In this document: one piece after another, positions 53,535 to 62,500 of the stretch
Position numbering within the stretch: the first letter of the stretch is position 1
How the letters are laid out: every line of letters starts with the position of its first letter
Source: CAZYQW01 sp964649825
GTDB taxonomy: Bacteria; Planctomycetota; B15-G4; JADJEK01
Length of the DNA stretch: 64,000 bases
Assembly (NCBI GenBank): GCA_964649825.1
Contig: CAZYQW010000112.1
Location: 5,837-69,836 of the forward strand
Direction: 5' to 3'
Translations under genes and position numbers: made by a program
Notes under the pieces: model-generated
The model's input: only the letters and a program-made list of their open reading frames with translations
The model's database searches: none
Told to the model about the DNA's origin: nothing

Positions 53535-55114
53535 ACCGAAACGGCGCCTCCGAGAATCGGCAGCGGCCGACCTTCCATCGCGTTGGGAACCTCGACGCCG
53601 GCCGCGGTCAAGATCGTCGGCGCGACGTCGTAGATCGAGCATCCCTCGAGTCGCTGCCCTTGGGACACTCCAGGCCCGGCGACGATCACGAAGCCGCGCG
53701 GCGTGTGGCTTCCCGTCCGACCGTCCTGGTTCTTCAGGACGAGCGTGCCGAAGCGCGGCGAGTGGATCGTGTTCCACGCGAACGAAGAGTCCCAGAGGAT
53801 CGTGATGTCCGGCAGACCCGCCGCGTACGCGCCCGAGTACTCCTCTTGGCAGAACGTGACCGTGTCCGCGACCTTGCGGCCGGTGACCGGGTCGGTCAGC
53901 TCCTCGATCGCGGCCGCGATGTCGTCGCGCACCCGCGGGTAGTCGGCAGGGTCGACGACGCCGCCCTTGTCGCGACCCTTGACGCTGATCCGGATCGCGC
54001 CGACCGCGTCGTTGTTCGGCACCGAGAACGCCTTCCTCCCCTTCCAGTCGCGGTTCCCCGCGTACCAGCGGAACAGGAGCTCGTCCTGCACCGATTGCGG
54101 CAGCATGTTCTTGATCGCGTACTGCACCTTGCCGGGCACCGTCATCTTCAGGATGCGCCAGAAGTTCGTCTTCGCCTGCGCCGGCTCGTCGTGCGACGCG
54201 TGGACCTTCCTCGCCTCGCCGCGGCCGTAGCCCAGGAGGTCGAGCATCTCGGGCAAGTTCCAGGACGCGTGGTAGAGCGGTCCCATCCCGTGTCCCGCCA
54301 CGATCATGACGAGCACGTCCTCGTCGACGAGCTCGATCATCTTCCCGATCTCCTCGTCGATCGCGCGGTAGACGCGCTCGACCGCGTCGGCGAGGCCGTG
54401 GGTGTCCGCCTCGCCGTGCCGCGGGTGCGACTCGTCGATCCAGTGCCAGAAGTGGTGGCCAATGCAGTGCGGCTCCGAGAAGCAGACGAACAGCACGTCC
54501 CACTCCTTCTCGGTCATCAGCCAGCGGCTCACCTCGCCGCGCAGCTTCACGCCGGCGAGGACGCGGTCCTTCAGGTCGCGGAGCGAGACGGGGTTGCTGG
54601 CGTCGGCCGCGTCGCAGTCACCGACCGGGTGACGGCCGAACTTCCGCTCGACCTCATCGACCAGACCGGCCGGCACCGACGACTTCTCGGCCTTCGTCGC
54701 GTGCGCGCCCCAGTTCGTGAGCTGGAACCCGTTCAACGCCTTCGACGTCGTGAACTTGACCGCGTCGACGACGCCGACCTTGCGACCGGCGCGGCTCAGC
54801 GTGTCCCAGAACGGCTGATCGGTGAACGCGTCGTCGCGCACGTGCCGCAGGTTCCGCGTGCTTGCGTCGTACTGCACGTAGAAGTGCTTCTCGAACGTTC
54901 CCGGGTTCGTGCCGCCGTAGATGCACGACCAGACCGTGTCGGGGAGCTGCCCGGCCGTCGTCTTCAGCGTGCCGCTCGCGCCGCGCTCCATCAAACGCCG
55001 GAACGCGGGGAGCTTGCCCTCGCGCGCCCAACGCTCGACCAGGTTCCATTCCGCCGCGTCGAGCCCGATGATCAGTTGTCTCGGGTGCCGTCCGTCGCCT
55101 GTCAGGTTCGACAT
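53531..55114 (-). CDS. Alkaline-phosphatase-superfamily hydrolase (nucleotide pyrophosphatase-like)
   Basis: A 527-residue enzyme of the alkaline phosphatase/phosphodiesterase superfamily. Metal-site signatures: GLDAAEW near the start (Asp), LPDTVWS where Thr is the likely nucleophile, FSEPHCIGHHFWH (His/Asp cluster), MIVAGHGMGP (His) and FGTLVLKNQDGRTGSHTPRG with the last His. There is no signal peptide, so it acts in the cytoplasm. In this family the reactions are phosphodiester or sulfate hydrolysis or phosphoglycerate/phosphoethanolamine transfer. GTG 55117 and ATG 55114 are both possible; ATG is chosen. It overlaps the flippase by four bases. Confidence 0.86.
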   Translation of the reverse strand: MSNLTGDGRHPRQLIIGLDAAEWNLVERWAREGKLPAFRRLMERGASGTLKTTAGQLPDTVWSCIYGGTNPGTFEKHFYVQYDASTRNLRHVRDDAFTDQPFWDTLSRAGRKVGVVDAVKFTTSKALNGFQLTNWGAHATKAEKSSVPAGLVDEVERKFGRHPVGDCDAADASNPVSLRDLKDRVLAGVKLRGEVSRWLMTEKEWDVLFVCFSEPHCIGHHFWHWIDESHPRHGEADTHGLADAVERVYRAIDEEIGKMIELVDEDVLVMIVAGHGMGPLYHASWNLPEMLDLLGYGRGEARKVHASHDEPAQAKTNFWRILKMTVPGKVQYAIKNMLPQSVQDELLFRWYAGNRDWKGRKAFSVPNNDAVGAIRISVKGRDKGGVVDPADYPRVRDDIAAAIEELTDPVTGRKVADTVTFCQEEYSGAYAAGLPDITILWDSSFAWNTIHSPRFGTLVLKNQDGRTGSHTPRGFVIVAGPGVSQGQRLEGCSIYDVAPTILTAAGVEVPNAMEGRPLPILGGAVSV

Positions 55115-55149
55115 CACAGTAGTTCCGCCATGCCGGGTGCTTCGGAGCG

Positions 55150-56616
55150 TCAGTTACCGACCGGAGCCGCGTTCTCGCCGATGCGACGAGGTACCTGTCG
55201 CTCGACGGTCTCGTGGTAGTCCTGGTCCTCGTTTACGTTCCATACGTCGTACCGTCCACCGAGGACGTTCCGCGCCGCGAGAAGGGCCGTCATCATCGAG
55301 TGGTCCTGATTGTTGTAACGGTGCTGCCCGTTCCGGCCGATCTGCTGCAGCCCAGGCACCTTCTCGACGAGATAGTCGCGCAGGGTCTTCACCGCGGCCT
55401 GGAACTGCGAGTCGTAGACGGGGTACGCCTTCGGCATGCGGACCACCGCGCCGTCCTCGACGTCCTTGGCGGACGCCAGACCGAGCCGCTCGACCTCCGT
55501 CGCGCCGAGCTCGATCAACCGATCGTTCGGCGAGTTCCACAGCTCGTTCCCCTCGAACACGAAGTACTCGAGGCCCAGACACGTCTTGCTCGCGTCCGGC
55601 ACCATGTGCGGGCTCCAGTTCTTGAAGTTCTGGATGCGACCGAGCTGGACGTCGGGCGAGTGGACGTAGATCCAGTTGTCCGGGAAGAGGTCGGGATGAT
55701 CGATGACGAGGCTGATCGTCAGGAAGTCTCGGTACTTCAGACGATCGGCCGCCGCGATCACCTCCGCCGGAGGCAGCGGGTCCAGGCACTTCACGACCTG
55801 CGAGAGCGGCATGGACGAGATGAGGTGCGAGCAGGGGATCTCCGCGCCCTCGTTCCCGTCCGCGTCCCTCGTCGTGATCGCGTAGATCACGCCGTTCTTG
55901 TGCTTCACGCGGGCGAGCTCGGTGCCGAACAGCACGCGATGACCGCGCTCGCGCACGATATCCCGGCATCGCTCCCACATCTGCCCCGGCCCGAGCCGGG
56001 GGTACTCGAACTGATCGATCAGCGTCTTGACCGACGTGTCGCCCTTCTTCGCGAAGAACGCGTTCCGGAGCGCGGTGAAGAGCGAGAGGTTCTGGATCCG
56101 CTGAGCCGCCCAATCGGCGCCGAGCTCGGTGCACGGCATCCCCCACACCTTCTCGGTGTAGGTCTTGAAGAACATCGAGTAGAGCTTGTAGCCGAATCGG
56201 TTCGACACCCACTGCTCGAAGTTGACCTCCTCCTTGGACGGGAACACCTTCGCCCAGAGGTAGGAGCCGCCGACCTTCGCCGACTCGACGACGCCCACGT
56301 TCCGGAGCGCCTCGAACGGCTTCAGCGGGTAGCTGTAGAACTTGCCGCGGTAGAAGATGCGGGAGAGGCGCGGGCGGGTCAGGAACTCGTCGTTCAGGAT
56401 CTCGTGCCAGACCTCGTTCACCTCGGGGATCTTGGTGAAGAAGCGGTGTCCGCCGATGTCGAAGCGATACCCCTTGTAGTTGACGGTGCGAGCGATCCCC
56501 CCCACCTCGGACGGATCCTTCTCGAGGATCGTCGTCCTCACGCCCTCCTTCGAGAGCGCGTACGCCGCGGTGAGGCCGGCCGGGCCCGCGCCAACGATGA
56601 CGACGTCGGGGTTCAC
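55150..56616 (-). CDS. FAD-dependent oxidoreductase, protoporphyrinogen-oxidase/UDP-galactopyranose-mutase-like
   Basis: A 488-residue flavoprotein. The ADP-binding loop VIVGAGPAGLTAAYAL is at residues 5-20, the acidic end of strand 2 is ILEKDPSEVGG, and GGHRFFTKIPEV and the Trp/Tyr-rich barrel segment match the COG1232 branch found in glycan loci, where some members act like UDP-galactopyranose mutase. It is probably cytoplasmic. The start is GTG 56616 with GGAG seven bases upstream, and it overlaps the GT2 stop by four bases (GTGA). The substrate in this operon may be a UDP-sugar; a heme role is unlikely here. Confidence 0.88.
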   Translation of the reverse strand: MNPDVVIVGAGPAGLTAAYALSKEGVRTTILEKDPSEVGGIARTVNYKGYRFDIGGHRFFTKIPEVNEVWHEILNDEFLTRPRLSRIFYRGKFYSYPLKPFEALRNVGVVESAKVGGSYLWAKVFPSKEEVNFEQWVSNRFGYKLYSMFFKTYTEKVWGMPCTELGADWAAQRIQNLSLFTALRNAFFAKKGDTSVKTLIDQFEYPRLGPGQMWERCRDIVRERGHRVLFGTELARVKHKNGVIYAITTRDADGNEGAEIPCSHLISSMPLSQVVKCLDPLPPAEVIAAADRLKYRDFLTISLVIDHPDLFPDNWIYVHSPDVQLGRIQNFKNWSPHMVPDASKTCLGLEYFVFEGNELWNSPNDRLIELGATEVERLGLASAKDVEDGAVVRMPKAYPVYDSQFQAAVKTLRDYLVEKVPGLQQIGRNGQHRYNNQDHSMMTALLAARNVLGGRYDVWNVNEDQDYHETVERQVPRRIGENAAPVGN

Positions 56617-57731
56617 GACTGAGCTCCTTCGGGAACGCGATCCTCGGCGGTGATCGCGAGAGGCGCGAGGCTTCTCACGCCGGGACCGCTCGCGGTCTTC
56701 TCGGCACGGCGTCGATCGAGCCAGTGCGATAGCATTCCAATCGGGATGCAGACGCCGCTGTAGAGGAAGAACAGGAGATGCATCGGAAGCACTCCCACCG
56801 CGAACGCTGCTCCTCGCTTCCTCAGGAAGAACGCGTACAACGGCCGGTGCATCCAGACGATCGAGCCGATGAGAAGGAGACCAATCGGGAGCGCCCACGG
56901 CAAGAGCGGACCAGGGAACAGGATCGTGGCCGGAATCAGGAGGAAGAAGAGGTAGGCGAGGACGGTTCCGTACCGAGACTCCGAGCTCAGGTTCAGGTCC
57001 CCCATCGCGAACCGGTCGCGCAGCATGAGAGCGATCCAGGGCGCCCCGCGGCGGAAGATGTCGGTGCGCATCAGGTCGAAGAACCGCCACTCCTTCATGT
57101 GGCGCGCGAGCATCCGTTTCTCGAGCCGGATCCGATGGCCGGCGCGGCGCATCCGGAAGCCGAGCTCGATGTCCTCGATGCTCGGCCGCGGGTAGCCCTC
57201 GTTGAACCCGCCCAGCTCGAGGAGGACGGACCGGCGGATCGCCCCGCAACCGGTCCAGAACGTCCAGGCCTCCTCCCGGCTGGTCTGATGCACCCAGTGG
57301 TGGAACAGGTTCTTGTACTGCGACAGGAACGATGGATGGCCGGGCTGATCGTCGTACGAGCCGATCACCCCCGCAAGCCCGGGATCCGCGACGAAACAGC
57401 CGACGCCGATCGTCAACGTATCGACTTGGACCCGCACGTCGGCGTCGATGAAGAAAAGCAGGTCCCCGGTCGCCACCTCGGCTCCGCGGTTGCGGGCGAA
57501 CGCGGGACCGCGGGACGTCGGGAGCGAAAGAACGCGGACCCCCCAACGCCGACCGACGGCGACCGTGTCGTCGGTCGAGCCGTCGTCGATCACGATGATC
57601 TCGATCGGGTCCGTCTCGGAGCGCGAGAGCGCCTCGAGGCAGCCCTCGAGGTGCTCCGCACCATTCTTGACGGGCACCAGGACCGAGACGGAGGGCGTGC
57701 ATTGCTCCGTGCTGGGCATCCCGGATGTCAT
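56613..57731 (-). CDS. Membrane glycosyltransferase family 2
   Basis: A 372-residue GT-A enzyme that starts the operon. Motifs: VSVLVPVKNGAEHLEGCL, IIVIDDGSTDDTV, the DxD-type FIDADVR, a GGFNEGYPRPSIEDIELGFR acceptor/ED block, and three or four hydrophobic helices near residues 255-350 that anchor it. The ATG at 57731 has GGAG six bases upstream and comes before the GT-A fold with no spare leader; MPSTEQ at 57719 is an alternative. It likely adds the first or second sugar of the polymer assembled by this operon. The 192 bases before it, up to the sigma factor stop, should hold the promoter. Confidence 0.9.
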   Translation of the reverse strand: MTSGMPSTEQCTPSVSVLVPVKNGAEHLEGCLEALSRSETDPIEIIVIDDGSTDDTVAVGRRWGVRVLSLPTSRGPAFARNRGAEVATGDLLFFIDADVRVQVDTLTIGVGCFVADPGLAGVIGSYDDQPGHPSFLSQYKNLFHHWVHQTSREEAWTFWTGCGAIRRSVLLELGGFNEGYPRPSIEDIELGFRMRRAGHRIRLEKRMLARHMKEWRFFDLMRTDIFRRGAPWIALMLRDRFAMGDLNLSSESRYGTVLAYLFFLLIPATILFPGPLLPWALPIGLLLIGSIVWMHRPLYAFFLRKRGAAFAVGVLPMHLLFFLYSGVCIPIGMLSHWLDRRRAEKTASGPGVRSLAPLAITAEDRVPEGAQS

Positions 57732-57923
57732 GACAACTCCGCCGGTGACGACGGCCTCCTCCCGGCCCGTCGCCCGCTGGACTCTCCTAGGGTGGATTCG
57801 AACGATGGGAACCGCACCGGCGCTCCAGAATAGCTCGGCCGCGCCCGAATCGAGGCCGGCAATTCGTCCCATCGGCTTTGGAGCCGGCTGAGCTTGACCT
57901 GGCGGAGCAGCCACCGGGCTCCG

Positions 57924-58547
57924 TCAGCCGTCGGCGCGGTGGATCCGGTCCCGGTCCTTCTCGAGCTGGATGGCGAGCCGCGCGAGCGCGCGCGACAGGA
58001 GCGTCCAGGTCGCCGTCTGCGTCCGCTTCATCCGTTCCGCGATGCGCTCGTGCGAAAGCCCGACGATCTTCGCGAGCACGATCACCTCGCGGTAGTCCGG
58101 GGGAAGCGCTTGGAACGCCGTCTCCAGGCGGTCGAGCTGCTCGCCGAACGCCATCTGCCGGGACGGCGTGAAGAACGCCTCGACTCCGGTGAGGATTTCG
58201 CGGTCGTCGGTCGCGACGTCGTCGAGGCTTCGCTCGCGCGCCGCGTCCCGCTTCTCCTGTCGATAGAAGCGCCCGCGCTTCAATATCTTGCGCTCGGCGC
58301 GCCGGAACAGCCAGTGGCGAAAACCGGCCTCGTCCCGGTACTCGAAGCGGTTCAGATCCTGCAGCGCTTCCCGGCAGACCGACTGTACGAGGTCGGAGCT
58401 CCCCTCCTTGGCGCGCACGAGCCGCCCCATCTTGAGACGGACGAACGCGCGCAGGCTGTTCAGGTGGCGCGAGAGGAGCTCCTCCGTCGCCACCGGATCG
58501 CCGGTCCGGGCCGCCTCGATCAGATCCCTCGCTGGATCGTCGCTCAT
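57924..58547 (-). CDS. ECF-type sigma-70 family RNA polymerase sigma factor
   Basis: A 207-residue sigma factor. Region 2 is the segment LRAFVRLKMGRLVRAKEGSSDLVQ through FRHWLFRRAERKIL; region 4 is LPPDYREVIVLAKIVGLSHERIAERMKRTQTATW with the helix-turn-helix. The form with an extended basic linker between the two regions is the planctomycetal ECF kind, usually paired with Ser/Thr kinases instead of membrane anti-sigma factors. The ATG at 58547 lies inside a longer frame (to 59219); upstream residues are not like protein. It lies next to the kinase at 59503 (divergent) and upstream of the polysaccharide operon, which it might control. Confidence 0.9.
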   Translation of the reverse strand: MSDDPARDLIEAARTGDPVATEELLSRHLNSLRAFVRLKMGRLVRAKEGSSDLVQSVCREALQDLNRFEYRDEAGFRHWLFRRAERKILKRGRFYRQEKRDAARERSLDDVATDDREILTGVEAFFTPSRQMAFGEQLDRLETAFQALPPDYREVIVLAKIVGLSHERIAERMKRTQTATWTLLSRALARLAIQLEKDRDRIHRADG

Positions 58548-58681
58548 GACGGAGAGAGCGTACCCGGTCGGCACCGCCCGTGCCGCGCGGCGATCGGACG
58601 ATCTGCCGAATGTGCCGCAGTTGGACGCGGTGTTCGTCACCGCCATCGTAGGGGATTCTTCGGGGGCTCCACGGTTGGGCC

Positions 58682-58915
58682 TCAGCGCCAGTAGCAGCGA
58701 TGCCGGCAGCTTTCGCAGTCCGGCGTCTGGTAGGCCATTCCCCCCTCGGTGTCTTCGTAGCAAGCGACGTGAAGCACCACCCCGCACTCCGGGCACTGCT
58801 TGATCATCTGCTCTCGCTGGATGGGCGCTCGGCAATGGCTGCAGGTCGCATCGAGCTCGGATTCGGCCGGGCGGCGTTCCGGCGCGTTCCACCATTCGGG
58901 AGCTTCTCGAGTCAT
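58682..58915 (-). CDS. Small Cys-rich zinc-ribbon/RING-like protein
   Basis: A 77-residue protein with four Cys pairs or similar: CSHC, CPEC, a His-x-x-x-Cys in HVACYE, and CESCRHRC. Spacing suits two zinc sites of the RING or double zinc-ribbon kind known as prokaryotic RING-finger proteins. There is no membrane segment. It starts nine bases after the stop of the small membrane protein upstream, so the two are likely co-transcribed, and lies between the kinase and the sigma factor. Protein-protein binding in that regulatory group is possible; nothing direct shows it. Confidence 0.75.
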   Translation of the reverse strand: MTREAPEWWNAPERRPAESELDATCSHCRAPIQREQMIKQCPECGVVLHVACYEDTEGGMAYQTPDCESCRHRCYWR

Positions 58916-58924
58916 CCGTATCGG

Positions 58925-59245
58925 TCAACCGCCGCGGGAAGCGAGGGGCTGCAGCGGTTTGTCGGACGACACCTTGTGCGCCCGCATCCGCTCCGCGCCA
59001 ATCCCGATGAACAGCCCGCCGAAGAGCATCAGGTACTCGAAAGCGTGGTCGCCACCGACCCACTGCTCGCCAAGGAGCCCGATGACGGAGAATGCGATGC
59101 CACTCGACACGAAGCGGCCCCTCCAAGGGGCCCCGCGGGGCGGGTGGGACCCGCCACCCGGCGACGATTCCATGTACCGATGCGTCGGGCCCTCCGTGTC
59201 GGGGACCCATCCTCGGCAACCGACGCAGTGAACCTTCGCCGTCAT
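58925..59245 (-). CDS. Small membrane protein with N-terminal CxxC motif
   Basis: A 106-residue protein: HCVGCRGWV near residues 5-13 (single CxxC), a Gly/Pro-rich stretch, then two hydrophobic segments (about 48-62 and 70-86) and a basic tail (ERMRAHK). The frame extends to 59482; the ATG at 59245 is chosen as the upstream part is Arg-rich and has no signal. It is the first gene of the minus-strand group toward the sigma factor and is divergent from the kinase, with 257 bases between starts. I do not recognise the family. Confidence 0.6.
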   Translation of the reverse strand: MTAKVHCVGCRGWVPDTEGPTHRYMESSPGGGSHPPRGAPWRGRFVSSGIAFSVIGLLGEQWVGGDHAFEYLMLFGGLFIGIGAERMRAHKVSSDKPLQPLASRGG

Positions 59246-59502
59246 ACGTACCGTGTCGAAGACTCCGTCCGCGAGGCGCTCGATCGAGCGAGGCGCCCCA
59301 CCGGCACGCGCCCCGATCGGCGACGACGGGGCATCCGTGCGCGTCGCCCCCGAATTGGAGCCGCGCCCGCCGTTCTCCTCACGTTCCAGACCGTGCTCGT
59401 GCGTCCATGTCGCCGCCAACGTATCCGCGTCCGCCGGCGCGCGCCAACGGAAGCCGGCCCGCCGCGCCTCCGCGCGCCCCACCTCGCAGTAGACTCCACC
59501 CG

Positions 59503-62500
59503 ATGTCCTCGCGCGATCCCACCACCTCCACCACCGGCAGCGAGCCGCCGAGCGGCGTGGAGGCCCTCCTCGCCCGGTGCCTCGATCGGGCCCGCCGGAT
59601 CGGGCCGAAGGCGGTGGACGAGATCTGCCGCGAGAACCCCGAGCACGCGGAGCAGATCCGCGCTCACATCGAGTCGCTCCGCCGGATCGGCCTCCTGACC
59701 GACGAGCTCGCCGAGACCCGGCCGTCGTTCCTCGGGCGTTACCGGACGATCGAGAAGCTCGGGATGGGCGGGATGGGCGTCGTGTATCTCGCCGAGGACG
59801 ACGAGCTCGGCCGGCGCGTCGCGCTGAAGTGCATCGACGCGCGCTTCGCCGACAGCGAGAAGGCGCGCGAGCGGTTCCAGCGCGAGATCCGCGTGGTCGC
59901 GAAGCTGCGGCATCCGCACATCGTCACGATCTACGACGTGGGCGAGCAGGACGGCGTGCCGTTCTTCACGATGGAGTACGTGCAAGGCGCAACGCTCGCC
60001 GAGATGATCCGCTCGCTGCGCGAACGCGGCGCGCCGGTGGCCGAGCTCACGCCGACGCGGCTCGCCGCGCCGCTCCTGCGCGGCGGTGAAGGAGAGGCGA
60101 TCGCTCCGGAACGGTGGGGACGCACCTACGTCGAGGCGGTCTGCCGTCTCGTCCTCGACGTCGCCGCGGCGCTGTCGCACGTCCACGCCCACGGCATCGT
60201 CCATCGCGACGTCAAGCCGTCGAACGTGCTCGTCGATCGCGCCGGCCGCGGCCTCCTCTTCGACCTCGGTCTCGCCCATCTCGACGATGACACCGCCATC
60301 ACGCGCACGGGCGACCTCGCGGGCACGCCGCATTACGCGTCGCCCGAGCAGATCTCGGGACGCCCGAAGGCGATCGATGCGCGCACCGACGTCTATTCGC
60401 TCGGCGTCACGCTCTACGAGATGCTGACGCTGACGCGGCCGTTCAACGGCGCCACTCCCGCCCAAGTGCTGCGCCAGATCCAGCTCCAGGAGCCGATGCT
60501 GCCGCGCGACCTTGCCCCGATCGTGCCGCGCGACCTCGAGACGATCTGCCTGACTGCGATGGAGAAGGAGCCGGCGCGGCGCTACGCGTCCGTCGACGAG
60601 ATGGCGGACGACGTGCGGCGGTTCCTCGGCTTCCGCCCGATCCGCGCGCGGCCGATCGGCAACGTCCGCCGCATGGCCCGGTTCGCCCGTCGCAACCCGG
60701 CCCTGACCGTCGCGTCCGTCCTCGCCGTCCTCGTCGCGGTCGGCACGCCGCTGGGGCTGTTCCTCGCCAACCGCGCGTACCTCGAGCAGGCGCTGGCCGC
60801 CCAGCGCGAGGCGGAGAAGAACAAGGAGATCTCGCAGTTTCTCGAGAGCCTGTTCCTCGACGTCGAGGAGTCAGGCGTCGCCGAGAACGTGGCCGCCGCG
60901 CGGGCGATCCTCGAGGACGGAAGCGCGCGGCTCGAAACGGACCCGAGCATCTCGCGGTTGACGCGGTCGACGCTCATGGAGACCCTGGCGCGCATCTACG
61001 GAGGGATCGGGCTCCCGGAGCGGGCGGTGCCGTTGCTCGATCGCGCCTTCGCGATCCGCAACAGCGAGCTCGGCGAGCACGACGCCAACGTCGCGTCGCT
61101 GCTCGGCCACCTCGCGGCCGCCCACCTCGCGCTCGATCGCCCCGAGGACGCCCGCGCGTTGGCCGAGCGCAGCCTCGAGGCTTTTCGCCGGGCCGAGGCC
61201 GAGGCCGCCCCGGAGGCGGCGATCGGCCTGCTCACGTTGGGCGACCTCTCGTTTCGCGACGGGGACCTCGCGGGCGCGATCGGAAGGTACGAACAGGCGC
61301 TCGCGATCCAGCGCGGCAGCGCGTCCTCCCGCCCGAACGAGGACGACGTCGCGGCGACCCTCGAGCGGCTCGGCGACGTCCACCGCGCGGCCGGCCGCAC
61401 GCAGGAGGCGGAACGTATGATCCGCGAGAGCCTGGCGATCCGCACGCGGCGCATCCAACCGCGGCTCGAGGCGATCGCGTCCGGGCTGGTCGCGCTCGCC
61501 TCGCTGCATGAGTCGCTCGGCGACCTGGACCGGGCCGAAGGTGTGCTCGAGGAGGCGCTGGGGCTCTACCGCAAGGGGTACGGCGAAGGTCACCCCGGCG
61601 TCGAGCGCGCACTCGTCGGGTTGACGCGCATCTACGAGCGCTGGACCGTGGTCGATCCCGCGCGCGACCTGCGGGCCGGCCGGCGGCTGCTCCTCCTCGC
61701 GAACGGCCGGCTCCGTGGCGGCAAGGCCGACGCGGCTCGAACCTACCACGCCGCCCTGCAGCACCTCGAACGCTCGAACACGGCCGACCCCGGCGACGTC
61801 ATCCACGCGTTGATCGGGTGCACCGACGCGCTGCTACGGACCGGTCGAATCGACGAGGCGATGGACGTCGCGGCGCGCGCGACCGCGGTCGCGGCGGAGC
61901 ACGACGCCGGTGGACTCGTCGCGGCCGGCGCGGCCCGGGTCCGCGCCGAAGCGGAGCGAGCCGCGGGCAACCTCGCCGAAGCGGCGCACTGGTTCGAGCG
62001 GCAGAACGAACGGCTGCGGGAGATCGACGAGATCGGCCCGCGGGAGCGCAGCCTCGCGCTCGAGGAGGAGGCGCTCGCACAGGCCGCGATCGGGAGCACG
62101 GAGGACGCGATCGAGCGGTTCATCGTGGCCGCGCGCGCGCGGCGCGCCACGTCGCCGACCCCCGCTCCGCTCTTCGCGGACGAGGTCGAGACCGAGTACC
62201 AGCGGCTCTTCCAGCTCGGCATCACCGCGCTCCAGTCGTCACGGCACGACGAGGCGATCCGGGCGTTCGAGGCATGCCTCGAGCAACGTCCCCTGGCGTC
62301 GATCTGCGCGTACAACATCGCGTGCACGTTCGCGATCGATGGCGACGTCGAACGTTCCATCGCGTGGCTGAACCGCGCGGCGCAGATCGGCCTGGCGTCG
62401 CGCGCGGACGGGATCGATCTCGTTCGCGGCGACGACGACCTGGCCGCGGTGCGAAGCCATCCCGACTTCCCGCGCCTCGTCGAGCAGCTCGAACGTCGCC

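Noticed and set aside
59092..59502. N-terminal extension of the Ser/Thr kinase
   Set aside because: Arg/Pro-rich, antisense to the small membrane protein, and not needed for the kinase N terminus.
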